Shown one piece after another: positions 1-4,991 of a DNA stretch of 5,419 bases; position 1 is the stretch's first letter, and the number at the start of each line of letters is the position of its first letter. Source of the stretch: Microcaldota archaeon. Its GTDB lineage: Archaea > Micrarchaeota > Micrarchaeia > Micrarchaeales > CABMGC01. Below the pieces are notes generated by a model that had not been told where the DNA came from, made no database searches, and was given only the letters and a program-made list of their open reading frames with translations. The stretch covers positions 1 to 5,419 of the forward strand of contig JAGWHN010000037.1 in NCBI GenBank assembly GCA_028866785.1. The letters run 5' to 3'. The position numbers and the translations under genes are program-made.

Positions 1-1892
1 ATCTTTTCTCCCTCGCACATCACCATCCCGTTTGCGACAACCTGCTTTGGCCAGTACGCCTTGTCAAAGATCGCAACGTGGTTGTAGATTTGCATCGTGA
101 AGTGGTTTGGAATCAGGTCCGCAGCGGAGTGCCTTGAGGTGAAATCGTACCAGTAGGTGAAACTCTCCCTGCACTTCTTCACGATTTCAAAGTCGATTCC
201 AGTGCTTGCAGCCACCTTATCCGCATCCCCCTTCCCTAGATAAACGTAATCGAAGAACTCGGGCTTTAATTTCTCCACCTCAACAGATCGTATGAAGTTA
301 AGTATGGTGTAAAATGACATGTAGATTGTTGAGTCTGAAAGGGACTCGATGATGAAGTTTTTGTCAAGCGGGAACTTTGTCCCAAGCCCCTGCGCCCTGA
401 CCACAGCCCTTAGGTCAATCCAGTCTATCGCCGCATTGAACGCATTTGTGACCTTTTCTGGAAGCACGTTCATTGACTTGAAGTGCTCCTTTACCGACTC
501 CTTCCATGCCTTGTCACCGTAATTTATGAACCATTGGTTGTCCACGATCTTGACCACCACGTCAAACCCGCACCTGCACTTCACGGGCGCATTTTGTATG
601 ATGTGGATCATTATCGACTTCTTCTCGTCAAGCAGCTTCCTCTTTATCTTCTCCCTCGCCTCGGGCTCGCTCATTCCCTCGTAGCCCTTCACTAGCATCT
701 TTCCCCAGTGCGATTCCTCCTTGTACTGCATCTTTGTCGCAAACTCTAGCATGTCGTTTATCGCATTGACATCGGTTTTCAGCAGCTCAAGATAAGCAAG
801 CGCAGGAAGGTCAAGATGTATCGGCTTTCCGCTCTCCTTCGACTCGGTTTGCGACTTTCCTATCTGAACCTCAATTATTTTCTTGTACTTTATTTCCCCG
901 GTGTTGTATCCGCTTGACTTGAGCTTCTCAATTGCGGCGTAGTCAAATGGTGCATGCGCAGGAACCGACATCACAACTCCCGTTCCCATCGCTTCCTTCA
1001 CAAAGTCGCCTGGGAAAACAGGAAGCACCTCCCCATTGAATGGATTTATGCACCTCTTTGCAAGAAGATCTGATCCCATAAGTTCTGCAGTTGCCTCAAC
1101 TGGCATCTGGTAAGAAAGAATCTTTGCCGCAGCCTTTGAAATGTAATATTTTTCCCCATCTATTGTGCAAAGCACGTAGGCAACATTTTTGTTCACGAAA
1201 ACATTTGTTGCGCCGTCAACTGTCTCTGGCCTGTATGTGCTGCAAAGGAAGCTTGCATCCTCTCCCTCTACCTTGAACTTCAGCGCAGACTCCTGCTCTA
1301 TCTCGGGCTCGACATCATGCTTCGTGTCGTGCATTCCAACCGCGTTGTTCTCGTTTGGGCACCATCCAACGGGATGCTTTCCTTTCACAAGGTATCCCTT
1401 CGAGTTTAGGACACCGAACTGCCACTCTATGAACTTGCTAAATATCGGCTCTATCGAGACAAACTTTCTTCTCCAGTCGATGCTGAGCCCAGATCCGTGC
1501 ATTCCGGTCTCAATCTCCTGCGAGATGTACTGGACAATGAACTCCGGGTCCTGCATCTTTTTGATGTCCTCATCGCTGATGTGGAAGGTCTTTAGTTCCT
1601 GAAAGAGCTCCTTGTCCCCGTTTTTTATCCTCTTTGCGATCGCAAGAATCGGCGTTCCCGTTCCGTGGAACCCCATGGGGAAGAGGACATTGAATCCTCT
1701 CATCCTCTTGTATCTTGCAAGCACATCAGCTGTTCCGTACGTCCTCATGTGGCCTATGTGCTGGGGCGTGTTGACATAGGGAAAGGCGGCGGTCACAAGG
1801 TATGCCTTCCTGTTGTCCGGGTCCGACTCGAATACTTTCGCCTCGGCCCACTCCTCCTGCCATTTCCTGTCAATGCTCGCGTAGTCTGTCAC
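1..1892 (-). CDS. leuS: Leucyl-tRNA synthetase, archaeal type (3' end cut by window)
   Basis: Cytoplasmic class I synthetase that charges tRNA-Leu with leucine and hydrolyses mischarged products. I translated 630 uninterrupted codons, about two thirds of a typical archaeal LeuRS. Visible in order: class I HIGH motif (residues 45-48, PQHIGHMRTYG); the FPMGFHGTGTPI block after it; SIDWRRKF and FSKFIEWQF (about 137-155); a WCPN segment (177-180) followed by DVEPE; the CP1 editing domain with its threonine-rich peptide STYRPETVDGATN (218-230) and GVVMSVPAHAPFD (305-317), whose Asp317 matches the conserved editing aspartate; CRCG (439-442); NQWFINYG; and IIESLSDSTIYM. The last complete codon is the Lys of KMSKS, so the rest of that loop and the anticodon-binding domain lie outside. 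Start: no ATG exists in frame after the upstream TAA, so I chose GTG at 1892, which has GGTG six bases upstream and gives a family-like N-terminus (DRKWQEEW). Arginine is AGA/AGG in 18 of 19 codons. Divergent from the transferase gene. Identification is very secure; the start is moderately so. Confidence 0.97.
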   Translation of the reverse strand, partial: MTDYASIDRKWQEEWAEAKVFESDPDNRKAYLVTAAFPYVNTPQHIGHMRTYGTADVLARYKRMRGFNVLFPMGFHGTGTPILAIAKRIKNGDKELFQELKTFHISDEDIKKMQDPEFIVQYISQEIETGMHGSGLSIDWRRKFVSIEPIFSKFIEWQFGVLNSKGYLVKGKHPVGWCPNENNAVGMHDTKHDVEPEIEQESALKFKVEGEDASFLCSTYRPETVDGATNVFVNKNVAYVLCTIDGEKYYISKAAAKILSYQMPVEATAELMGSDLLAKRCINPFNGEVLPVFPGDFVKEAMGTGVVMSVPAHAPFDYAAIEKLKSSGYNTGEIKYKKIIEVQIGKSQTESKESGKPIHLDLPALAYLELLKTDVNAINDMLEFATKMQYKEESHWGKMLVKGYEGMSEPEAREKIKRKLLDEKKSIMIHIIQNAPVKCRCGFDVVVKIVDNQWFINYGDKAWKESVKEHFKSMNVLPEKVTNAFNAAIDWIDLRAVVRAQGLGTKFPLDKNFIIESLSDSTIYMSFYTILNFIRSVEVEKLKPEFFDYVYLGKGDADKVAASTGIDFEIVKKCRESFTYWYDFTSRHSAADLIPNHFTMQIYNHVAIFDKAYWPKQVVANGMVMCEGEK

Positions 1893-1897
1893 AAATG

Positions 1898-1901
1898 CAC
1901 C
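1898..1901 (-). promoter_or_regulatory. Ribosome binding site deciding the GTG start of leuS
   Basis: Minus strand reads GGTG, then CATTT, then GTG. This matches part of the archaeal anti-Shine-Dalgarno complement GGAGGTG at a normal distance. It supports the non-ATG start, since no ATG is available between the upstream in-frame stop and the conserved N-terminus. Confidence 0.45.
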
Positions 1902-1948
1902 AAGGAACCAAATCAGTGATTACTCTTGATTTCTATGATGCTTAAATC

Positions 1949-1956
1949 ATTATAAA
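1949..1956 (-). promoter_or_regulatory. TATA-like box for leuS
   Basis: Minus strand reads TTTATAAT. Transcription would start about 25 bases downstream, near 1926, giving a leader of roughly 30 to 35 nt that includes the GGTG ribosome binding site. The same bases read TTATAAAG on the plus strand, so a weaker role towards the divergent transferase gene is possible. Inferred from spacing and base composition only. Confidence 0.5.
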
Positions 1957-1990
1957 GATTGTGTGCGGGAGCAAAACTTGCCAATGATAG

Positions 1991-2000
1991 TTTTTTATTA
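1991..2000 (+). promoter_or_regulatory. TATA-like box for the GlcNAc-1-P transferase gene
   Basis: The AT-only run TTTTTTATTA is centred about 26 bases before the ATG at 2022. That spacing puts the expected transcription start at or next to the start codon. Together with the lack of a clear Shine-Dalgarno sequence just upstream, it suggests a leaderless mRNA. Confidence 0.45.
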
Positions 2001-2021
2001 GTGAAGTAGGCATTGTAATCC

Positions 2022-3071
2022 ATGGTAGTCTTTCAGTATCACACTTATCTAACCGTCATTGTACCCGCAATTATCGCATTCATCGTCACTTTCTACTCAA
2101 CAAAATTCCTTATGTCATACTTTTACAGCGCAGGAGTGATTGGCGAGGACCACAACAAGCAAAAGGCGATAAAGCTTCCAAGCTCCGGAGGCGTTGGGGT
2201 CGCATTTGGACTGATAATTGGAATGATGGCATACACCTTCGGCGGCACATTTGTCTTCTCCCCATTAATTAGCGTACAGCAGCTAATCGCTGTGGCGCTC
2301 TCCATAATGCTCATAACCTTCGTCGGATTCCTAGACGACATAAACGTGAGCGCAAGAAGGGTGATGGCAACTGACCTAAAGGACATAAAGAAAGGGCTAA
2401 AGCAGTGGCAAAAGCCTCTCCTCACGGTTGTTGGTGCGATTCCGCTCATGGCAATAAACGCTGGAGTTAGCACAGTGGTCCTCCCATTTTTTGGAACAGT
2501 CAACCTAGGGCTTTTGTACCCGATACTCATCTTGCCGCTTGCAGTTATCTTTATCTCCAACGCGTTCAACCTCCTTGGCGGCTTTGACGGACTCCAGCCT
2601 GGAATGGCAATAATTGCAAGCTTTGGGCTCCTGCTCTACACGACCTTCTTTGGCTCTTACATCGGCGCGCTCCTCTCAGCGCTCCTTTTCATGGCGCTGC
2701 TTGCCTTCTGGCCGTTCAACAAATATCTTGCAAAGATAATTCCGGGCGACAGCTTCACGTACTGCATCGGCGGCGCGCTCGTTGCGATAATGGCGGTTGG
2801 GCATGCGCAGGCATTTGGAATAATAATCTTTATCCCCTGGATAATCGAGTTCTTCTTGCACCTAAGAAAAGGCTTCAAGGTTACCGACCTTGGGATTCGG
2901 CAAAAGGATGGGACATTCAAGGCGCCTTATGGAAAGAGGATATACAGCCTCACGCACTTTGTTATGAACATAAGGCCAATGAAGGAGTTTGAAGTCTCAA
3001 ACTGGCTAATCGGGCTTGAGGTGGCATTCGTGCTGCTTGCGTTCATGATGAGCTTTGCTGGATGGCTGTGA
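2022..3071 (+). CDS. UDP-GlcNAc:polyprenyl-phosphate GlcNAc-1-phosphate transferase (DPAGT1/AglH-like)
   Basis: Integral membrane enzyme of the polyprenyl-phosphate sugar-1-phosphate transferase family (MraY/WecA/DPAGT1, glycosyltransferase family 4). It would move GlcNAc-1-P, or a related amino-sugar phosphate, from a UDP sugar to dolichyl phosphate on the cytoplasmic face, the first step of lipid-linked glycan assembly for N-glycosylation. The 349 residues are mostly hydrophobic helices, about ten membrane segments by eye. Diagnostic motifs: SSGGVGVAFG (54-63); Mg-binding aspartate pair GFLDDI (D105, D106); NAFNLLGGFDGLQPG (180-194), with the family N-x-x-N and DG pattern; and PGDSFTYCIGG (241-251), matching the GDTFCY segment of DPAGT1. 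The loop FFLHLRKGFK (277-286) corresponds to the basic cytoplasmic loop near the active site. This last pair of features points to the eukaryotic/archaeal branch rather than bacterial WecA or MraY. Monocistronic and divergent from leuS. The exact sugar and gene name cannot be settled here. Confidence 0.93.
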   Translation: MVVFQYHTYLTVIVPAIIAFIVTFYSTKFLMSYFYSAGVIGEDHNKQKAIKLPSSGGVGVAFGLIIGMMAYTFGGTFVFSPLISVQQLIAVALSIMLITFVGFLDDINVSARRVMATDLKDIKKGLKQWQKPLLTVVGAIPLMAINAGVSTVVLPFFGTVNLGLLYPILILPLAVIFISNAFNLLGGFDGLQPGMAIIASFGLLLYTTFFGSYIGALLSALLFMALLAFWPFNKYLAKIIPGDSFTYCIGGALVAIMAVGHAQAFGIIIFIPWIIEFFLHLRKGFKVTDLGIRQKDGTFKAPYGKRIYSLTHFVMNIRPMKEFEVSNWLIGLEVAFVLLAFMMSFAGWL

Positions 3072-3081
3072 AAAGTGAAGT

Positions 3082-3087
3082 AAAAAA
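3082..3087 (-). terminator. T-run terminator of the histone gene
   Basis: On the minus strand the histone stop TAA (3090-3088) is followed directly by TTTTTTAC. A run of six T just after a stop codon is the usual form of intrinsic termination in archaea. It lies in the 16-bp gap between the convergent stop codons. Confidence 0.55.
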
Positions 3088-3306
3088 TTAGACAAGGCCG
3101 TGCCTTGTTAGCATTATATCCGACTTTTTGATCAGCTTGCTTCTGCCCGCGTGCCTTGCGTACTTTAGCGTCCTTTGCGCAAGCGTCTCTGTTAGGCGCT
3201 CCAGCTCCTTTTCAAGCTCTAAGACCGCATCCTCAGTTACCTGTTCTGCTCCAGCCTCACGCATGAACTGCTCCATGTCGTATAGACTGAACCCCCGTTT
3301 AGCCAT
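3088..3306 (-). CDS. Archaeal histone-fold protein (HMf/NF-YB-like), atypical
   Basis: A 72-residue single histone fold, close in size to archaeal HMf-type histones (about 66-70). Such proteins dimerise and wrap DNA; they may also be labelled NFYB/HAP3 family subunits. Hallmarks: MREAGAEQVTEDA (15-27), matching the end of helix 1 and start of helix 2, and YARHAGRSKLIKKSDIML (49-66), matching ARHAGR, loop 2 and helix 3. The His and Asp that join dimers in HMfB (H49, D59) are kept as H52 and D63. Unusual: Gln13 and Gln22 replace R10 and R19 of HMfB, loop 2 is one residue longer, and no Thr occupies the T54 site; a few extra residues precede helix 1. Start: two adjacent ATGs (3309, 3306) follow the strong GGGGGTGA. 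I prefer 3306 for spacing; 3309 adds one Met. Convergent with the transferase gene. The fold is clear; whether it packs DNA or acts as a specialised regulator is open. Confidence 0.88.
   Translation of the reverse strand: MAKRGFSLYDMEQFMREAGAEQVTEDAVLELEKELERLTETLAQRTLKYARHAGRSKLIKKSDIMLTRHGLV
3124..3135 (+). terminator. Possible T-run terminator of the transferase gene, inside the histone 3' end
   Basis: CTTTTTGATCAG is the first T-run on the plus strand after the transferase stop, about 50 bases downstream and inside the antisense of the histone gene. The identical 12-mer lies just after the minD stop (4317-4328). Five T is a modest terminator signal, and the bases also encode Leu-Ile-Lys-Lys of the histone. 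Confidence 0.3.
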
Positions 3307-3310
3307 CATT

Positions 3311-3318
3311 TCACCCCC
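3311..3318 (-). promoter_or_regulatory. Strong ribosome binding site of the histone gene
   Basis: Minus strand reads GGGGGTGA immediately before the paired ATG codons. GGTG lies two bases from the ATG at 3309 and five from the ATG at 3306, so the second fits better. It is the best Shine-Dalgarno match in the window and suggests efficient translation. Confidence 0.65.
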
Positions 3319-3350
3319 AACTGAATTGGTAACTTAGATGCCAATACAAG

Positions 3351-3360
3351 CTTTAAAAAA
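3351..3360 (-). promoter_or_regulatory. TATA-like box for the histone gene
   Basis: Minus strand reads TTTTTTAAAG. A start about 25 bases downstream, near 3330, would give a leader of some 20 nt carrying the GGGGGTGA ribosome binding site. Inferred from spacing. Confidence 0.5.
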
Positions 3361-3363
3361 GGG

Positions 3364-3462
3364 ATGGCATCATTTGGAGTAGTGGTAGTATTACTTTACA
3401 GAGAGGGCAAAAAGCACCTTAGAGGAGGACGGTTTTTGCCACAAAAACTAGCCCGAGTTTGA
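3364..3462 (+). CDS. Candidate 32-residue small ORF, unrecognised
   Basis: An ATG-started frame of 32 codons, ending in TGA at 3460-3462, lies in the region between histone and minD. The peptide starts MASFGVVVVLLYREGKKHLR and is hydrophobic at its N-terminus and strongly basic after about residue 12; the basic half contains RGGRFLPQKLAR. It is not recognised. GGG directly touches the ATG, so there is no well-spaced ribosome binding site, and the nearest TATA-like sequence fits the opposite strand better. The frame also overlaps the alternative hairpins at 3406-3448. It could be a real microprotein, a fragment of a decayed gene, or chance. Coding status is weak. Confidence 0.18.
   Translation: MASFGVVVVLLYREGKKHLRGGRFLPQKLARV
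3406..3448 (+). repeat. Two mutually exclusive hairpins (inverted repeats) upstream of minD
   Basis: GGCAAAAA (3406-3413) is the exact inverted complement of TTTTTGCC (3433-3440), enclosing a 19-base loop that contains GAGGAGGA. The same T-rich arm can instead pair downstream: GTTTTTG (3432-3438), loop CCA, CAAAAAC (3442-3448), a perfect 7-bp stem. Only one stem can form at a time. A third, imperfect hairpin follows (AGCC at 3450-3453 with GGCT at 3467-3470, plus two inner pairs after a mismatch). All lie upstream of the predicted minD promoter, so they would act in a separate transcript or as DNA sites rather than in the minD leader. The repeats are seen directly; a role is inferred. Confidence 0.4.
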
Positions 3463-3474
3463 ATCAGGCTTAAG

Positions 3475-3482
3475 CTTTTAAT
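3475..3482 (+). promoter_or_regulatory. TATA-like box for minD
   Basis: CTTTTAAT lies about 34 bases before the minD ATG. The predicted start near 3505 leaves a leader of only a few bases, so translation is probably leaderless or nearly so. GTGGGATT just before the ATG is a poor ribosome binding site. Confidence 0.45.
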
Positions 3483-3512
3483 CTGGAGCTGTTTACTAGT
3501 AAGAGTGGGATT

Positions 3513-4316
3513 ATGCAAAAGCCCTACATCATAATAGTGAGCTCCCCAAAGGGCGGGGTGGGCAAGAGCGTTGTCTCCATAAACCTCGCGGTCGCGCTAA
3601 AGCAGATGCGCTACAACGTCCTTATCGTCGACACCGACATAATCAACCCCTGCGTCGGGCTATACATGGGGCTAAATGACACCTCAAATGGGGTGCTTGA
3701 CGTGATCTCAAACAAGATTGACATAAAGCGCGCGATAGTTCCGCACCCCTCAAGCGGGGTCCGCATTCTTCCCGGAAATCTGTCCAGGACAATAACCACC
3801 ACAAAGGATGTCAAAATCACAACCCCTCAAATCGATGCGTTCATGAAAAAGCTCTCCGGCCTCTACTATGATTTTGTAATCATTGACACGCAGCCCGGGA
3901 TCGAGTTCCCAAGCGCGCTCACCGTGCTTGATGAGGCGATACTCGTAGCGCAGCCAAACAAGGCTAGCTGCATTAGCGCGATAAAGATGCTTGGCAGGTA
4001 CGGCAAGGCAAAACTAAAATGCAACCTCATAATAAACCGCGTACGAAATAAGAAGTTCGAGCTTGACATGCGAGAGATCGAGGAGATGGCGGAGACGAAG
4101 GTGAGCGAGATGTTCCCCGAGGACGAGAAAGTGCAGGTAGGGGTAGCAGAGGGTGTGCCAACCTTCTCGCTCGACAGCAAGGCGCCGTTTTCAAGGACGA
4201 TAAAGGACCTCGCGCAGATGTACGCGTCGCGAATAGGATCCGCGCAGGGCGAGGAGGTGGATGACAGGCATCCGCTGGTGAAGATCTTTCACGGGCTAAT
4301 CGGGAAGAAAAAATAG
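3513..4316 (+). CDS. minD: MinD/ParA-family P-loop ATPase with membrane-targeting tail
   Basis: A 267-residue deviant Walker-A ATPase of the MinD/ParA (SIMIBI) class; these form ATP-dependent dimers on membranes or nucleoid and position other cellular machinery. Seen: Walker A KGGVGKS (13-19) with both the signature lysine K13 and K18; switch I VDTDIINP (39-46); Walker B FVIIDTQPGIE (121-131) with D125; and EGVPTFSLDSKAPFSRTIKDL towards the C-terminus, as in MinD. The end (HPLVKIFHGLIGKKK) is a short amphipathic helix followed by lysines, like the MinD membrane-targeting sequence. There is no CxxC pair as in Mrp/NBP35 and no DNA-binding domain as in many plasmid ParA proteins. No MinE, MinC or ParB partner is adjacent. 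Arginine codons are CGN in 7 of 11, unlike the neighbouring genes. Convergent with hjc, eight bases between stops. Family certain; orthology to cell-division MinD versus motility MinD4 or another paralogue is not. Confidence 0.9.
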   Translation: MQKPYIIIVSSPKGGVGKSVVSINLAVALKQMRYNVLIVDTDIINPCVGLYMGLNDTSNGVLDVISNKIDIKRAIVPHPSSGVRILPGNLSRTITTTKDVKITTPQIDAFMKKLSGLYYDFVIIDTQPGIEFPSALTVLDEAILVAQPNKASCISAIKMLGRYGKAKLKCNLIINRVRNKKFELDMREIEEMAETKVSEMFPEDEKVQVGVAEGVPTFSLDSKAPFSRTIKDLAQMYASRIGSAQGEEVDDRHPLVKIFHGLIGKKK

Positions 4317-4322
4317 CTTTTT
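4308..4322. terminator. Bidirectional A-run/T-run terminator between minD and hjc
   Basis: AAAAAATAGCTTTTT spans the minD stop codon. The five T (4318-4322) directly follow the minD stop on the plus strand. The six A (4308-4313) give six T on the minus strand, twelve bases past the hjc stop. One 15-bp element can end both convergent transcripts. Confidence 0.55.
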
Positions 4323-4324
4323 GA

Positions 4325-4753
4325 TCAGGCTTCTTCGCTTATCTTTGTTGCTATGGCCTCAATTCCCTTTTCCAGCCTTAGGTTCTCGAACACCCTGCCT
4401 ATCTTTATCGCGGTCCTCTTTGTAATGCTGTAGCTCCTCGGGTTCTTGTGCATCTCATCGAGCCTTATGAAGAACCAGCCGATGTTGCTCATCCTCCAGG
4501 CCATGAACATCGGGAGCTTCGAGTTCTCCTCCCACCTCTTTAGCGCCTCCCATTTGTCCCACTCAATGCTAATCGAGGTGCTATCCCATGCCTTGCACTC
4601 AAAGGCAAACCCCCTGCCCTCCTTCATCACAAAGATATCTGGGCTAATAGAGTTGACGCCCGATCCGGCGCTTCTTATGACCGAATATCCAAGTTCGTAG
4701 AACCTGTTTAGGAGCTCCCTCTCGCCCCTTGCACCCTTTTGGTACTTGCTCAT
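4325..4753 (-). CDS. hjc: Archaeal Holliday junction resolvase Hjc
   Basis: Homodimeric, Mg-dependent endonuclease that cleaves four-way DNA junctions in recombination and replication-fork repair. The 142 residues contain the whole Hjc core: KGARGEREL (6-14) with catalytic E11; VIRSAGSG (25-32); PDI with D39; FECK with E52 and K54, the E-x-K of the PD-(D/E)xK nuclease fold; and NIGWFFIRL near residue 90-100, matching NVGWRFIEV of characterised Hjc. A helical, charged tail of about 40 residues follows the core and makes it a little longer than the shortest family members. Start is the only ATG before the KGxxxER motif. All 13 arginines use AGA/AGG. It is divergent from dnaG, a loose link to DNA maintenance. 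No active-site residue is missing. Identification is strong; the viral or paralogous Hje forms are less likely given the core residues and chromosomal context. Confidence 0.94.
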   Translation of the reverse strand: MSKYQKGARGERELLNRFYELGYSVIRSAGSGVNSISPDIFVMKEGRGFAFECKAWDSTSISIEWDKWEALKRWEENSKLPMFMAWRMSNIGWFFIRLDEMHKNPRSYSITKRTAIKIGRVFENLRLEKGIEAIATKISEEA

Positions 4754-4780
4754 TAAAATCGCCGTACCTGATAGGATGTG

Positions 4781-4790
4781 TATATTAATA
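4781..4790 (-). promoter_or_regulatory. TATA-like box for hjc, possibly bidirectional
   Basis: Minus strand reads TATTAATATA. A start about 27 bases downstream falls near 4759, six bases before the hjc ATG, so the mRNA would be almost leaderless; no good Shine-Dalgarno sequence is present. The box is nearly palindromic and reads TATATTAATA on the plus strand, where it could drive a transcript starting near 4812. Confidence 0.5.
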
Positions 4791-4822
4791 TTGCTATTCC
4801 CAACCTAAGTATAGGATAGGGC

Positions 4823-4936
4823 ATGGAATCAACAGCGATTGTCAGGCAAGCACAAGGTGCAATTATGCAAATTTATACTAAATCATCTCTCTGTTTTGCA
4901 ATAACAGATAAGCAAGTTAGTGTGTGCAGCGCATAA
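4823..4936 (+). CDS. Candidate 37-residue small ORF, unrecognised
   Basis: An ATG frame of 37 codons ends with TAA at 4934-4936 in the hjc-dnaG gap. The purine-rich AGGATAGGG lies just upstream, and the AT-rich box at 4781-4790 is at a suitable distance for a transcript beginning near 4812. The peptide begins MESTAIVRQAQGAIMQIYTK and has two cysteines, no obvious domain and no membrane segment. It ends shortly before the dnaG start, so it could be a leader ORF of dnaG. It overlaps the TATA-like box and inverted repeat assigned to dnaG, so both readings may not hold. Chance occurrence of a frame this short is quite possible. Confidence 0.22.
   Translation: MESTAIVRQAQGAIMQIYTKSSLCFAITDKQVSVCSA
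4863..4904. repeat. Inverted repeat around a TATA-like box upstream of dnaG
   Basis: TTATGCAAA (4863-4871) pairs with TTTGCAATAA (4895-4904) over nine base pairs with one bulged A, around a 23-base centre. The sequence TTTATACT begins at the edge of this repeat (4872-4879). Such symmetry around a promoter can be a repressor site, or a weak RNA hairpin. Only the symmetry is seen; function is inferred. Confidence 0.3.
4872..4879 (+). promoter_or_regulatory. Possible TATA box for dnaG
   Basis: TTTATACT would give a start near 4900 and a leader of about 90 nt before the ATG at 4992. A second candidate, CATAATATC (4932-4940), would start transcription near 4963, leaving a 30-nt leader for that ATG or making the GTG at 4962 leaderless. 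The sequence does not decide between them. Confidence 0.35.
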
Positions 4937-4991
4937 TATCTGACTAATCCTGAAAGGTTCCGTGAATGCATCCTACAAAATAGATGATTTC

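Noticed and set aside
483..1919. Four plus-strand open frames of 61 to 137 codons across this stretch
   Set aside because: They lie antisense to a continuous, motif-rich leuS reading frame and their peptides show no family features.
2123..2920. Minus-strand open frames inside the membrane transferase gene
   Set aside because: Antisense shadows of a gene with all family motifs intact; no ribosome binding sites or recognisable peptides.
3376..3400. A D-arm-like stretch (AGTAGTGGTAGTATTACTT) on the plus strand
   Set aside because: It can form a four-pair stem but the loop does not begin with A as a D-loop should, and no acceptor or T-arm partner could be aligned, even allowing an intron.
3450..3470. 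A tRNA T-arm-like sequence on the minus strand (CCTGA, TTCAAAC, TCGGG)
   Set aside because: The five-pair stem and seven-base loop resemble a T-arm, but the near-universal G53-C61 pair is replaced by A-T. No D-arm, anticodon arm or matching acceptor stem fits within the required distance.
3513..4316. Mrp/NBP35 iron-sulfur carrier as an identity for the ATPase
   Set aside because: The C-terminal CxxC pair of that group is missing, and the amphipathic lysine-tipped tail fits MinD better.
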